Shown one piece after another: positions 33,056-42,253 of a stretch of 64,000 nucleotides of DNA (its first letter is position 1; the number at the start of each line of letters is the position of its first letter). Origin of the DNA: an uncultured Oribacterium sp. GTDB taxonomy: Bacteria > Bacillota > Clostridia > Lachnospirales > Lachnospiraceae. The notes under the pieces are model-generated. The model did no database searches, was not told the DNA's origin, and saw only the letters and a program-made list of their open reading frames with translations. A program made the translations under genes and the position numbers. The DNA lies in the NCBI GenBank assembly GCA_946413525.1, contig CAMKKZ010000003.1, forward strand, positions 62,001 to 126,000. The letters run 5' to 3'.

Positions 33056-35119
33056 TCAATCTCCAAGATAAGCCTTGACAACCTCGGGGTCATGCATCAC
33101 ATCCCCGGTATTTCCCTGCTTCAGGACCTGGCCAAAATTCAGCACTGTAAGACGGTCGCAGATTCCCGAAACGAGCTTCATGTCATGTTCAATCAGGAGG
33201 ATGGTCATATCGAACCGGTCCCTCAACATACGGATCGTATCCATCAACTCCTCTGTTTCATTTGGATTCATGCCAGCGGCAGGCTCATCCAGAAGGAGGA
33301 GCTTTGGTCCCGTTGCAAGGGCACGGGCTATTTCCAGCTTCCGCTGCTGCCCGTAGGGAAGATTGGACGCCCGCCAGGTTGCGCAGCCATCCAGTTCAAA
33401 GACCCTCAGAAGCTCCATGGCCTTTCTGTCCATGGCCTGCTCCATACGGCGGAACTTCTTTGTCCGCAGTATGCCGTCCAGCGTAGAGTAAACGTAATGA
33501 TTATGCAATCCAGCCTTTACGTTGTCCAGCACAGAAAGAGCGGAAAAAAGCCGGATGTTCTGGAAGGTCCTTGCGATCCCCTTCCTGCTGATGTCTTCGC
33601 AGGACAAGGCCGTGACAGGCTCTCCGTCCAGGAGTATCCGTCCTGAATCCGGCTTATAGACACCCGTCAGAATATTAAATACCGTCGTCTTGCCCGCGCC
33701 ATTGGGACCGATCAAACCATAAAGCTCTTTCTTTTCAATGGAAACACTGAAATTATCCACCGCCTTCAGTCCTCCAAAGGAAATGCTGAGGGCGTCCGTC
33801 TCCAGCATGCTTCTCCTGCCCTCAGCGGCAGGATTCCCGGATGAATCCCCGGAATTGTTTCCGGAAGAATTCCCGGCAGTATTCGCTGAATAATTCTCAG
33901 CAGGATTCCCGGAAATATTCCCGGAAGAATTTCCACCCTGAACCATCCCCTCGGACTCTGACTTCTGATCTGCCGCTGTTTCAGGCTGCGCGGCACTGCC
34001 GGCCGAGCCGTCAGGAGCCTTTGATTCCTGAATGGGCTGTGCCTCATTCTCCTGTCCCTCTTTCCTTCTGAACGGCAGCCGCAGAAGCAGACTTTCCCTT
34101 GCCGCCTTCCAGGACGGTGCCGATGTGAAGAGCATCATAAGGATAAGGACGACCGCGTAGATCAGCATCCTGTAATCATTCATAAAGCGGAGCAGCTCCG
34201 GGAGAAGCGTCAGAATGACGGCAGCAATCACCGAGCCCCGGATATTGCCGATACCTCCCAGGACAACAAAAACCAGTATCATAATGGACTGATTATAGCC
34301 GAAATTCTTCGGCAGTGCCTGTAACGAGCTCAGATTATGGGCATAAAGCACGCCGCCCACCCCGGCAATGGCTGCCGATACCGTAAAGGCCAGGAGCTTG
34401 TATCTGGCGGGATTCAGGCCGATTGATTCAGCCGCGATCCGATTGTCCCGGATAGCCATGATGGCGCGCCCCGTACGGGAATTCACCATGTTCAGAACGA
34501 TGAACAGAGAAAGGAGCAGAAGGATCGTCCCCATCGTGAACGTGGACAATTTCGGCGTCCCTGTAATGCCCTGCGCGCCCTTGATAATGACGGTTCCCTC
34601 CGGGGAAAGCCCCATCGCCATCGTATCCTTCAGGGAAAAATGCAAACCGTTCTCGTCTATTCCGAAATACAACGCGTTAATAATATTCTTGATGATCTCC
34701 CCGAAAGCAAGGGTCACAATGGCCAGGTAATCTCCCTTCAAGCGCAGGACGGGAATCCCGATCAGAAATCCTGACAGGGCTGCAAAAGACGCCCCGATCA
34801 GAATCGCGATGAGGAAAATCACGCCGTTGGGCATCGAGCCCCCCTTCATCAGCATGGACCAGGTTGCGGATGCAAAGGCCCCGACACACATGAAGCCGGC
34901 ATGTCCCAGGGACAATTCTCCTGAAATGCCTACCACCAGGTTCAGGCTTACTGCCATGATGGAATACGTGCAGAGCGGAACCAGAAGCCCTTTCATAAGG
35001 GAAGTCATATGTCCGCTGAGCAAAAACGCCTCCGCGCATAAATAAGCCGCGATCACCAGAGCATAGGTAATGAGATTATTTCTGAAAACCTTCTGCCGTT
35101 CTGACTGGACAGTGCTCAT
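33056..35119 (-). CDS. LivM-LivG fusion: ABC permease joined to ATPase
   Basis: 687 residues. 1-350 is a LivM-type permease (VGISGELSLGHAGFMCVGAF, RAIMAIRDNRIAAESIGLNP, YKLLAFTVSA). 352-437 is a low-complexity linker with repeated S-G-N motifs (GNSSGNISGNPAENYSANT). 438-687 is a LivG ATPase: Walker A GPNGAGKTT (471-479), signature LPYGQQRKLEIARAL, Walker B LLLLDEP, AAGMNPNETEEL, switch IEHDM. The two are normally separate adjacent genes; here a continuous frame joins them. Upstream LivH is 15 bp away. Confidence 0.93.
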   Translation of the reverse strand: MSTVQSERQKVFRNNLITYALVIAAYLCAEAFLLSGHMTSLMKGLLVPLCTYSIMAVSLNLVVGISGELSLGHAGFMCVGAFASATWSMLMKGGSMPNGVIFLIAILIGASFAALSGFLIGIPVLRLKGDYLAIVTLAFGEIIKNIINALYFGIDENGLHFSLKDTMAMGLSPEGTVIIKGAQGITGTPKLSTFTMGTILLLLSLFIVLNMVNSRTGRAIMAIRDNRIAAESIGLNPARYKLLAFTVSAAIAGVGGVLYAHNLSSLQALPKNFGYNQSIMILVFVVLGGIGNIRGSVIAAVILTLLPELLRFMNDYRMLIYAVVLILMMLFTSAPSWKAARESLLLRLPFRRKEGQENEAQPIQESKAPDGSAGSAAQPETAADQKSESEGMVQGGNSSGNISGNPAENYSANTAGNSSGNNSGDSSGNPAAEGRRSMLETDALSISFGGLKAVDNFSVSIEKKELYGLIGPNGAGKTTVFNILTGVYKPDSGRILLDGEPVTALSCEDISRKGIARTFQNIRLFSALSVLDNVKAGLHNHYVYSTLDGILRTKKFRRMEQAMDRKAMELLRVFELDGCATWRASNLPYGQQRKLEIARALATGPKLLLLDEPAAGMNPNETEELMDTIRMLRDRFDMTILLIEHDMKLVSGICDRLTVLNFGQVLKQGNTGDVMHDPEVVKAYLGD

Positions 35120-35134
35120 CTCCCTTCTACCTCC

Positions 35135-36019
35135 TTACACCTTTTCCATAATTTTCTTTCCGAGGATGCCTGTCGGCCTGACAAGAAGCACTATGATCAG
35201 CACGGAAAAAACAATGGCATCGGAAAGCTTGGACGAAATGTAAGCCTTGGAGAGGTTTTCCAGAATCCCAAGGAGAATGCCTCCGATAAAGGCTCCCGGA
35301 ATGGAGCCAATTCCTCCCAGCACGGCAGCTACAAAGGCCTTGATGCCCGGCATTGCTCCCGTGGTCGGTGTCAGCGTAGGATACGCGGAGCAAAGCAGTA
35401 TGCCGCCAATCGAAGCAAGTGCCGAACCTATGGCAAAGGTCAGCGCGATTGTTCTGTTAACATCAACCCCCATCAGCGTGGCAGCGCCCTTGTCTTCGGA
35501 AACAGCCAGCATGGCCTGTCCCGCCTTTGTATGGTTGATAAAATGAATCAGGCCTGCCACGATAATGACACATGCCGCAATTGTCACCAAAGTCTCACCG
35601 GAAATCGTCAGCGCCCCGTCCGCGAAACGCACTGCCCCGACGGGAACAAAGCTGCTGAAGCTTTTGGGATTCGCGCCAAAAAGGAGAAGCGCGAGATTCT
35701 GCAGAAGATAGGATACGCCGATGGCCGTAATCAGGACGGAAAGGGAATTCGCCTGCCGGAGAGGCTTATAGGCCGCCCTTTCAATAATGATGCCAAGCAA
35801 AGTGCAGGTCACCATGGCGAGCAGCGTGGCAAGCGGAATCGGCAGCCCAAGGGAGTTAAGACCAAGGAATGCCACATACGCGCCCACCATCAGAATGTCT
35901 CCATGCGCGAAATTCAACATTTTTGCTATGCCATAAACCATGGTATAGCCCAGCGCGATGATTGCGTAAACAGAGCCCAGGCTTACCCCGCTCAAAAAAT
36001 AAGAAACAAAACTCATCAT
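35135..36019 (-). CDS. livH: Branched-chain amino acid ABC-importer permease LivH
   Basis: 294 residues, about eight membrane segments. Motifs: GSVYAIIALGYTMVYGIAKMLNFAHGD at the N-terminus (typical LivH), AVSEDKGAATLMGVDVNRTI loop that contacts the ATPase, GALFGGIGSIPGAFIGG-type segment near the end. Pairs with the LivM half of the next protein. Preceded by a 284-bp gap that holds a terminator-like hairpin and an R3 copy. Confidence 0.93.
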   Translation of the reverse strand: MMSFVSYFLSGVSLGSVYAIIALGYTMVYGIAKMLNFAHGDILMVGAYVAFLGLNSLGLPIPLATLLAMVTCTLLGIIIERAAYKPLRQANSLSVLITAIGVSYLLQNLALLLFGANPKSFSSFVPVGAVRFADGALTISGETLVTIAACVIIVAGLIHFINHTKAGQAMLAVSEDKGAATLMGVDVNRTIALTFAIGSALASIGGILLCSAYPTLTPTTGAMPGIKAFVAAVLGGIGSIPGAFIGGILLGILENLSKAYISSKLSDAIVFSVLIIVLLVRPTGILGKKIMEKV

Positions 36020-36073
36020 AAATTCATACCGCCCATCATCTATCTTTTTTAATATACTCCTGCTTTTATTCTT

Positions 36074-36153
36074 TGACTTGATGCCGCAGGCATTGAGTCC
36101 CCTTTGTGTCGCGCCAGCGGCACAAATGAAGTATGAAAAGCTTGCTTTTCATA
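36074..36153 (+). repeat. R3 three-hairpin element between livJ and livH
   Basis: 80 bp flanked by CTT on both sides (36071-36073, 36154-36156). All three stem-loops are intact: GACTTGATGCC/GGCATTGAGTC, TTTGTGTCGC/GCGGCACAAA and AAGTATGAAAAGC/GCTTTTCATACTT. Confidence 0.88.
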
Positions 36154-36180
36154 CTTGCTTCCGGATTGCTTTATCGTTGC

Positions 36181-36211
36181 AAAAAGGGCTGCTTAATCAA
36201 GCAACCCTTTT
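36181..36211 (-). terminator. Hairpin terminator/attenuator between livJ and livH
   Basis: Minus strand AAAAGGG and TGCTT pair with AAGCA and CCCTTTT, followed by TTTT. Because livH-MG-F has no clear promoter of its own, this may terminate most but not all livJ transcripts. Confidence 0.75.
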
Positions 36212-36303
36212 GCTCATTCCCTGATTATAATGCAATTTCTCAAAATATACAAATAGATTTTAACGGCGCCGCCATTATTTCCGAAACTGCCGGGTCACAA
36301 AGC

Positions 36304-37527
36304 TTATTCTGCCGAAGCATAGGCCCCGTTTTCGATCACGACCGCCTTGGGCTCCTTGTCCACATCGCCGCCCTCATTCCAGGTCATGCCGGAACCGGTC
36401 AGGCCGTCAACCTCAATCTCGGTAATGGCCTTCTGCATTGCGTCTCCCAGCTCGGAAACGGACATTTCCGGATTCAGATTGGCCTTCTCAGCCGCAGCCT
36501 TGATGATGTAAACCGCGTCATAAGCATCCGCCGCAAACTGGTTCGGCGTTTCTCCATAAGAATCCTGATAATTCTTCACAAAACTCACGGTCAGATCATC
36601 CGTTGCGTCCGCGGCGAACGGGGTCAGGAGCATCAGGCCTTCCGCAAGGGATGTGTCAAAATTCTCCACGTTCAGGATGCCGTCCATGCCGTCGCAGCCG
36701 AAGAAAATCGGCTTGAAATCCATAGACGCGGCCTGGGTAAGCACAAGGGACGCCTCTGTATAATAGAAGGGAAGGAACACGAGCTCCGCGCCGGCATCCT
36801 TCATTTTCTGAAGCTGTACGGAAAAATTCTTGTTAGATTCGGAAGTGAATTCCTCCGTGGCAACGATTTCCAGCCCCTGTCCCGGAGCCTCGGAAGCAAA
36901 GCTCTCATAAATCCCGGTGGAATAGACATCGGAAGAATCGTAGATGACCCCGACCTTTTCCGCAAGCTTATGGGTACCGATATACTGCGCTGACTTTGCT
37001 CCCTGGGCAGGATCGGAGAAACAAACGCGGAAAACATTCTTCGGAGCCGTGCAATCCACAGCGGAGCCGGACGGGGTGATCATGAACAGGTTGTCAGCCT
37101 CGGCCTCCGTGCCCACCGCGATCGTGGGTGAAGAAGTGGTAGGTCCTACCAGGAAATGCATGCCCCAGTCCTTCAGGCTGTTATAAGCATTGATCGCCTT
37201 TTCCTGATCATGTTCATCATCCGCCTTCTGGTATTCGATCTGGTATCCGTTGATTCCGCCATTCTGATTGATCTCCTCGATGGCAATCTCCGCGCCGTTC
37301 ACCACGGCAATGCCATAAATCGCGGCGCCGCCCGTAAGAGGCCCCTGGCCGCCGATCTTCCATACAGGACCATCGGCCGCGGGAGCGTCTGCCTTCGCCT
37401 CCCCGGCGGCCTCAGCAGTCGGAGCCTTCGCGGCTTCCGTCGGCGCTGGTGCGGAACCCGATGAACCGCAGGCACAAAGAGACAAAGCCATTACGGCTCC
37501 CACCAACAGTGATAATGCTTTTTTCAT
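36304..37527 (-). CDS. livJ: Branched-chain amino acid-type ABC substrate-binding lipoprotein
   Basis: 407 residues. Lipoprotein signal peptide with lipobox SLCACGSS; Ala/Pro/Glu-rich linker; then a type I periplasmic-binding fold: WKIGGQGPLTGGAAIYGIAVVNGAEIA, YQKADDEHDQEKA, ITPSGSAVDCTAPKNVFRVC and AADAYDAVYIIKAA. It captures the substrate for LivH/LivMG/LivF. AGGAGG site before the ATG; a consensus promoter lies at 37592-37620. A perfect inverted repeat (37554-37581) sits in the leader. Confidence 0.93.
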   Translation of the reverse strand: MKKALSLLVGAVMALSLCACGSSGSAPAPTEAAKAPTAEAAGEAKADAPAADGPVWKIGGQGPLTGGAAIYGIAVVNGAEIAIEEINQNGGINGYQIEYQKADDEHDQEKAINAYNSLKDWGMHFLVGPTTSSPTIAVGTEAEADNLFMITPSGSAVDCTAPKNVFRVCFSDPAQGAKSAQYIGTHKLAEKVGVIYDSSDVYSTGIYESFASEAPGQGLEIVATEEFTSESNKNFSVQLQKMKDAGAELVFLPFYYTEASLVLTQAASMDFKPIFFGCDGMDGILNVENFDTSLAEGLMLLTPFAADATDDLTVSFVKNYQDSYGETPNQFAADAYDAVYIIKAAAEKANLNPEMSVSELGDAMQKAITEIEVDGLTGSGMTWNEGGDVDKEPKAVVIENGAYASAE

Positions 37528-37553
37528 AATCTTCCTCCTTTATAAAGCCATAA

Positions 37554-37581
37554 GCCATTGGACATCCCAAAGACCAATGGC
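37554..37581. promoter_or_regulatory. Inverted repeat in the livJ leader
   Basis: GCCATTGG (37554-37561) and CCAATGGC (37574-37581) form a perfect 8-bp stem with a 12-base loop between transcription start and ribosome site; operator or mRNA hairpin. Confidence 0.5.
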
Positions 37582-37591
37582 GTTCCCGCCA

Positions 37592-37620
37592 ATTATAGAA
37601 GATGCAGATACGCTTGTCAA
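37592..37620 (-). promoter_or_regulatory. Consensus sigma-A promoter of the liv operon
   Basis: Minus strand TTGACA (37615-37620), 17 bp, TATAAT (37592-37597): full consensus in both hexamers and spacing. Confidence 0.9.
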
Positions 37621-37624
37621 TTTC

Positions 37625-37650
37625 TAACTATTCAGTGCCTTCTGGATTAC
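37625..37650 (+). repeat. R1 left-end fragment
   Basis: TAACTATTCAGTGCCTTCTGGATT matches the R1 left terminus and first bases of the left arm; no right end follows because the plsY stop begins at 37652. Confidence 0.6.
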
Positions 37651-37651
37651 C

Positions 37652-38299
37652 TCAGTTTTTCTTTTTTCCGAAGCGGTTTTCCGTTCCGTTCCTCAGCCGC
37701 TGTATATTTGCCCTGTGCTGATAAATGCACAAAGCGGCAATGAGGAAACTCAGTATGCAGCAAAGAGGATAAGTGGAAGCCGTTACCGGAAGCAGGCCGG
37801 TCCGTCCAAGCAAGAGCACGGACAGGAAGAAACAACTGCAGGCAATCATCGATCCCAGGCTCACATAACCCGTGAATACCACGATCAATACGAAAAGCGT
37901 CAGCAAAACGACCGCGAGTCTCCAGTCAAACGCAATGCAGAGTGCCCCCGTGCAGGCCACCCCCTTTCCTCCCTTCAGTCCTGGTATGCAGGGATAATTA
38001 TGGCCGAGTATCGCCCCCAGGCCCGCAAACATCGCAATAAGGCCTCTCTCCCCGGGATCCGCGGGATTCCAGACCAGCCTCAAAATCAGGATTGGCAAAA
38101 TGGTCTTCGCGATATCCATGAGCAGCACCGTGGCGCCCGCCTTCTTGCCAAGGGTGCGCAGCACGTTCGTGCTTCCCGGGTTCCCCGATCCCACCTTGTA
38201 AATGTCAACGCCCCGCGCTTTTGCGTAAAGATAGCCATTCGGTATATTTCCAAAAGCATAACCAACAATAAGAGCTATAATTATTCTCTGGATGCTCAT
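37652..38299 (-). CDS. plsY: Acyl-phosphate:glycerol-3-phosphate acyltransferase
   Basis: First acylation of glycerol-3-phosphate in membrane phospholipid synthesis, using acyl-phosphate from PlsX. 215 residues, five or so membrane segments. The three conserved motifs are visible: SGNPGSTNVLRTLGKKAG, GHNYPCIPGLKGGKGVA and TGYVSLGSM. Starts at 38299. Downstream of der in the common plsY-der pairing, separated here by a tandem repeat. Confidence 0.95.
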   Translation of the reverse strand: MSIQRIIIALIVGYAFGNIPNGYLYAKARGVDIYKVGSGNPGSTNVLRTLGKKAGATVLLMDIAKTILPILILRLVWNPADPGERGLIAMFAGLGAILGHNYPCIPGLKGGKGVACTGALCIAFDWRLAVVLLTLFVLIVVFTGYVSLGSMIACSCFFLSVLLLGRTGLLPVTASTYPLCCILSFLIAALCIYQHRANIQRLRNGTENRFGKKKN

Positions 38300-38646
38300 T
38301 TTCTCCCTCCCCCTGTCATAATGTTGATCCTGTTTCTACATCCTGCCATAACACCACTCCCGCCCCACTTTCTCGCCATAGCATCACTTCTGTTCCCCCT
38401 CTCCGATCAGAGCTGGGCCGAACGCTCGAATTCTTTCCTCACCGAAGCGAAAACTGAACGTTCGAATTCCTCCCGCCCGGGAGCGAAGGCTGAACCTTCG
38501 AATTCCTCCCGCCCGGGAACGAAAGCTGAACCTTCAAATTCCTCCCGCCCGGGAACGAAGGCTGAACCTTCGAATTCCTCCCTTCCGGGAACGAAGACTG
38601 AACGATCGAATTCCTCCCTCCCGTCAGAGCCGGGGGCCGAATCCCT
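38300..38646. other. Intergenic region between der and plsY
   Basis: No gene. It is mostly the 36-bp tandem repeat (38420-38628); the first 120 bp has short CA/CT-rich stretches without recognisable signals. Confidence 0.7.
38420..38628. repeat. 36-bp tandem repeat, about 5.8 units
   Basis: Contiguous units start at 38420, 38456, 38492, 38528, 38564 and 38600. Each contains GAAC(N)(N)TCGAATTC, CCTCCC, CCGGGAACGAAG. Units 2-5 are 85-95% alike; the first and last are decayed. No spacers, so not CRISPR. 36 is a multiple of three, and one plus-strand frame stays open (EPSNSSRPGTKA repeated), but there is no start or neighbour to suggest translation. Confidence 0.85.
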
Positions 38647-39969
38647 TTATTCCTCTCCCCTCTCGCGTATAATGAACCTCAGCGGCGTGCCTGTAAAGGA
38701 AAAGGCTTCCCTGATCTGATTTTCAATATATCTCGTATAAGAGAAATGCATCAGCTCCTTGCTGTTTACAAAAATAACGAAAGTAGGAGGCGCCACGGAA
38801 GCCTGGGTAATGTAAAACAGCTTGAGCCGTTTCCCTTTGTCCGATGGCGGCTGCTTCATGGCCGTGGCTTTCATCATGATTTCATTCAACACCCCGGTGG
38901 GAATGCGGAGCATCTGGTTCTGCCTTACGATGTCAACCAGATCGAAAATCTTTGGCAGACGCTGCCCTGTCACGGCCGAAATGAAAAGGAACTCCGCATA
39001 GCTCACGTAAGCGAATTTTTCTCTGAGCTTTTTCGTGAAGGACTGCATCGTCTTGTCGTCCTTCTCGATGGCGTCCCATTTGTTGACGGCGATAATGACG
39101 CCCTTTCCGGATTCATGGGCTATGCCGGCAATTCTGGCGTCCCCCTCCGTCACGCCCTGTACCGCGTCAATCAGGACAAGGCAGATATCCGCCCGCTCCA
39201 CGGCCGCCACCGTCCTGATTACGGAATAACGCTCAATATCATCGGTAATGCGGCTCTTCCTGCGCAGGCCGGCCGTATCGATAAAGATGTAATGTTCACC
39301 ATTATGTATGATTTCCGTATCAATGGCATCCCTGGTCGTGCCGGCGATTTCAGAAACAATGACTCTGTTTTCCCCCAGAAGCCGGTTGATCACGGAGCTT
39401 TTGCCTACGTTCGGTTTCCCGATCAGGGCGATTTTCACCGCATCTTTCTCATTTTCCCCCTCACTTCTTGCCGGGAAGGCTTTCACCACCTCGTCCAGCA
39501 TGTCTCCGAGCCCCATGCGGTTTGCCGAAGACACCCCGAAAGGCTCGCCAAGCCCCAGATTGTAAAACTCATAGACATCGTTCCCGAACTTCTCCAGGCT
39601 GTCAACCTTGTTCACACAGAGCACCACCGGCTTTTTCGATTTACGCAGCATGGCCGCCACTTCAAAATCCGCGTCCACCAGGCCGGTGCGGACATCCGTG
39701 ACAAAAATTATCACATCGGCGGTTTCGATGGCCAGCTCCGCCTGGGAACGCATCTCCCGGAGCAGGAAATCATCGCTATCCGGCTCAATGCCGCCGGTAT
39801 CGATCAGGGTGAACTCATGGGAAAGCCAGCTAGCCTCCGCATAGATCCGGTCCCTGGTCACGCCGGGCGTATCCTCTACAATGGAAATCTTTTTTCCGGC
39901 AATGGCATTGAACAAAGTGGACTTCCCCACATTCGGCCTTCCAACCACCGCCACAATCACCTTTCTCAT
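38647..39969 (-). CDS. der: Ribosome biogenesis GTPase Der (EngA)
   Basis: 440 residues from the ATG at 39969 (MRKVIVAVVGRPNVGKS, AGGGGTG site). Two tandem GTPase domains: G1 GRPNVGKS, G3 DTGG, G4 NKVD; then G1 GKPNVGKS, G3 DTAGLRRK, G4 NKWD; and the C-terminal KH-like domain ending FTGTPLRFIIRERGEE. Acts in 50S subunit assembly. Confidence 0.97.
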   Translation of the reverse strand: MRKVIVAVVGRPNVGKSTLFNAIAGKKISIVEDTPGVTRDRIYAEASWLSHEFTLIDTGGIEPDSDDFLLREMRSQAELAIETADVIIFVTDVRTGLVDADFEVAAMLRKSKKPVVLCVNKVDSLEKFGNDVYEFYNLGLGEPFGVSSANRMGLGDMLDEVVKAFPARSEGENEKDAVKIALIGKPNVGKSSVINRLLGENRVIVSEIAGTTRDAIDTEIIHNGEHYIFIDTAGLRRKSRITDDIERYSVIRTVAAVERADICLVLIDAVQGVTEGDARIAGIAHESGKGVIIAVNKWDAIEKDDKTMQSFTKKLREKFAYVSYAEFLFISAVTGQRLPKIFDLVDIVRQNQMLRIPTGVLNEIMMKATAMKQPPSDKGKRLKLFYITQASVAPPTFVIFVNSKELMHFSYTRYIENQIREAFSFTGTPLRFIIRERGEE

Positions 39970-40066
39970 ACACCCCTGCCAATCCACTATCTATAATTTA
40001 TCCGTCAAAAATATATCTTCATATGAAACATAAATACTCTTGATGAAACATTCCCGTCCCAATCCC

Positions 40067-42253
40067 CTAATGCACTATCTTGAAATGTCTCTGCAGCGCG
40101 ATATATTCTCCCTCCGGACGGGGAACAGGGTAACCGGCCTCCATCAGGGCACCTGAGGAATATACTCCTCCCCCCGCCGTATCGCTGTACATCGCCCCGC
40201 TCTTCAGTCCGCGGAGACGAACATAAATTCCCGGCATATTGCAATGAGTTTCCAGGCAGACGACATTAAGGATCACTTCCTCCTGGTCTCTGGAAACAAA
40301 GGACCAGGCGCAAAGCGCGTCATCGAAAGGACTGGAGAGACGGTAATATTTCCCTTCCATGATGAGGGCCGCGTGCTTCTTCCAAAGCGCCACCTGCTCC
40401 CGAATCTCTTTCTTTTCCCCATCGGAAAGGAGGCCCGGATCCAACTCATAGCCGAATCCACCCGTCATCGCCACCACCCCCCTGGTCCAGAGAGCCGTGA
40501 TACGCCCGTTTTGCTCATTCGGCACGGCGGAAACATGGGCGCCGATGCTGGACATAGGATACCCAAAGGACGTGCCGTACTGAATCTTCAGCCTGTCTAT
40601 GGCATCCGTATTATCACTGCACCAGATCTGAGGCGTGTAATAAAGCATGCCCGCGTCAAAACGGCCGCCCCCCCCGCTGCAGCCCTCGATCAGAAGATCC
40701 GGATAACGCTCAAGGAGACGTTCGAGGAGGCTGTAGAGTCCTAACATATAATCATAGAGCACCTTCCCCTGCAATTCCGCGCCGTGGGAATATACGTCGC
40801 TGATGCTCCGATTATAATCCCATTTCAGGTAATCTACCTCTCCCTGATCCAGTATGCCGCAGATCCTGTCGAAGAGATAGTCCACAACCTCCTTTCTGGA
40901 AAGATCCAGCACTAGCTGGTTCCTGCCCAGCACCGGCTCCCTCCCGGGAAGGCGCATGGCCCAGTCCCGATGCTCCCTGTACAACGCACTGTCCTCGCTG
41001 ACCATCTCCGGCTCCATCCATATGCCAAAGCGCACCCCCGCCTCATGGATGTCGCGGATTAGCTCGCCCAACGTGGTCCCCAACTTTTTTTCGTCTACAA
41101 GCCAGTCCCCAAGACCACCATTATCGTCATTTCGGTTCTCGAACCAGCCATCATCCAGCACAAGCATGTCAATGCCCAGCGATGCCGCCTCTCTCGCCAG
41201 CCCAAGGATCTTTTCCCCATCAAAATTCATATAACAGGCTTCCCAGCTATTTAACAGGACGGGGCGTACGCTGTCCCTGTAACGTCCCCGGCAGACATGG
41301 AGACGCAGGCAGTCCTGCAGGTTCTGCGAAAGCCGCGTAAGTCCCTCGCCGCTATAGCTAAGTATGACTTCCGGCAAAATCAGGCTTTCCCCCTTTGCCA
41401 AAGGATAGGAAAACTTTTCATCCATCATGCCCATCTGCATACGCGTCTGGTCATACTGATCCCTTTCGGAAAGGCCGAAAAATCCGCCGCTGTAAACAAA
41501 TTCCATCGCGTAACAGGAGCCATGCTCCTCGCAGCACTCTTTGTCAGCCAGAATCATAAGGGGATTGTACTGATGGGAAGACATCCCCCTGCGGGATCCG
41601 ATTACATGGGCAGAGTGATTAACCCTCTGTCTTTCCAGTTGTCGTTCCATTCCATGCCGTCCATGAAAGGTGATCAGGTCAAACTCCCCTGTCAGAAAAT
41701 CAAGACTCGCGCTGAGGGCCCGCTGCACAACAATCCCCTCATCATTGAGATTCTGAATTACGGCGCTGCGGGTAATGATATCAAGCTCGGGAAGCACCCC
41801 GTACAAAAGGACGACCTCTAATTTGGAATACCTGTCCTTCATATGAATCTCCAGGGTCTGGGCACGATCCTCTCCGGCATCCGCATAGACAGCCGGCAAG
41901 CCCTCCAGAGCGTATTTTCCCTCCCGGATTTTGCATGAGTCAAAACGGAGATCACAACCTGCCGCGCCGTTCTTTCCCTCTATGATAAGGGCAGGGCTTC
42001 GGAAATCGCCCGTACCGGAGGACGGATACTCCTGGGGCAGTTGATCCAATGAATACGTCCTGTCCGCGCGGGCATCATATATACTCCCGGAAAAGCCCCT
42101 GTCCTCCATCATGAACAGGTAGGACATGTCGCCATCGGCCCTCCGCCCATAATACGTGTGCAGGAGGACCCCATATTTATCTGTCTTCATTTGATAAGTA
42201 CTGTTTTTCGTGTGAATCGTTAAAAGACCCTTCTCCCGATCATATGCTATCAT
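40067..42253 (-). CDS. Alpha-galactosidase, GH36
   Basis: 728 residues, typical of tetrameric cytoplasmic GH36 enzymes that hydrolyse melibiose, raffinose and stachyose. N-terminal beta-supersandwich to about 325, then the (beta/alpha)8 barrel: LVLDDGWF, GIWMEPEMV, DYLKWDYNR with nucleophile Asp479, and CSDNTDAIDR (545 onward) with the acid/base Asp. The C-terminal beta domain follows. No signal peptide, so substrate must be imported. The start uses AGGAGG from a degenerate R2-like end. No dedicated transporter nearby; the solitary MsmK-type ATPase (18081-19193) would be a plausible partner. Confidence 0.95.
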   Translation of the reverse strand: MIAYDREKGLLTIHTKNSTYQMKTDKYGVLLHTYYGRRADGDMSYLFMMEDRGFSGSIYDARADRTYSLDQLPQEYPSSGTGDFRSPALIIEGKNGAAGCDLRFDSCKIREGKYALEGLPAVYADAGEDRAQTLEIHMKDRYSKLEVVLLYGVLPELDIITRSAVIQNLNDEGIVVQRALSASLDFLTGEFDLITFHGRHGMERQLERQRVNHSAHVIGSRRGMSSHQYNPLMILADKECCEEHGSCYAMEFVYSGGFFGLSERDQYDQTRMQMGMMDEKFSYPLAKGESLILPEVILSYSGEGLTRLSQNLQDCLRLHVCRGRYRDSVRPVLLNSWEACYMNFDGEKILGLAREAASLGIDMLVLDDGWFENRNDDNGGLGDWLVDEKKLGTTLGELIRDIHEAGVRFGIWMEPEMVSEDSALYREHRDWAMRLPGREPVLGRNQLVLDLSRKEVVDYLFDRICGILDQGEVDYLKWDYNRSISDVYSHGAELQGKVLYDYMLGLYSLLERLLERYPDLLIEGCSGGGGRFDAGMLYYTPQIWCSDNTDAIDRLKIQYGTSFGYPMSSIGAHVSAVPNEQNGRITALWTRGVVAMTGGFGYELDPGLLSDGEKKEIREQVALWKKHAALIMEGKYYRLSSPFDDALCAWSFVSRDQEEVILNVVCLETHCNMPGIYVRLRGLKSGAMYSDTAGGGVYSSGALMEAGYPVPRPEGEYIALQRHFKIVH

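Noticed and set aside
38420..38628. CRISPR array
   Set aside because: The repeat length (36 bp) is right, but units are contiguous without spacers, and no cas gene is near.
37715..38719. Plus-strand open frame with a repeated 12-residue peptide (EPSNSSRPGTKA)
   Set aside because: It overlaps plsY and der antisense, has no credible start, and the peptide repeat follows simply from a 36-bp DNA repeat.
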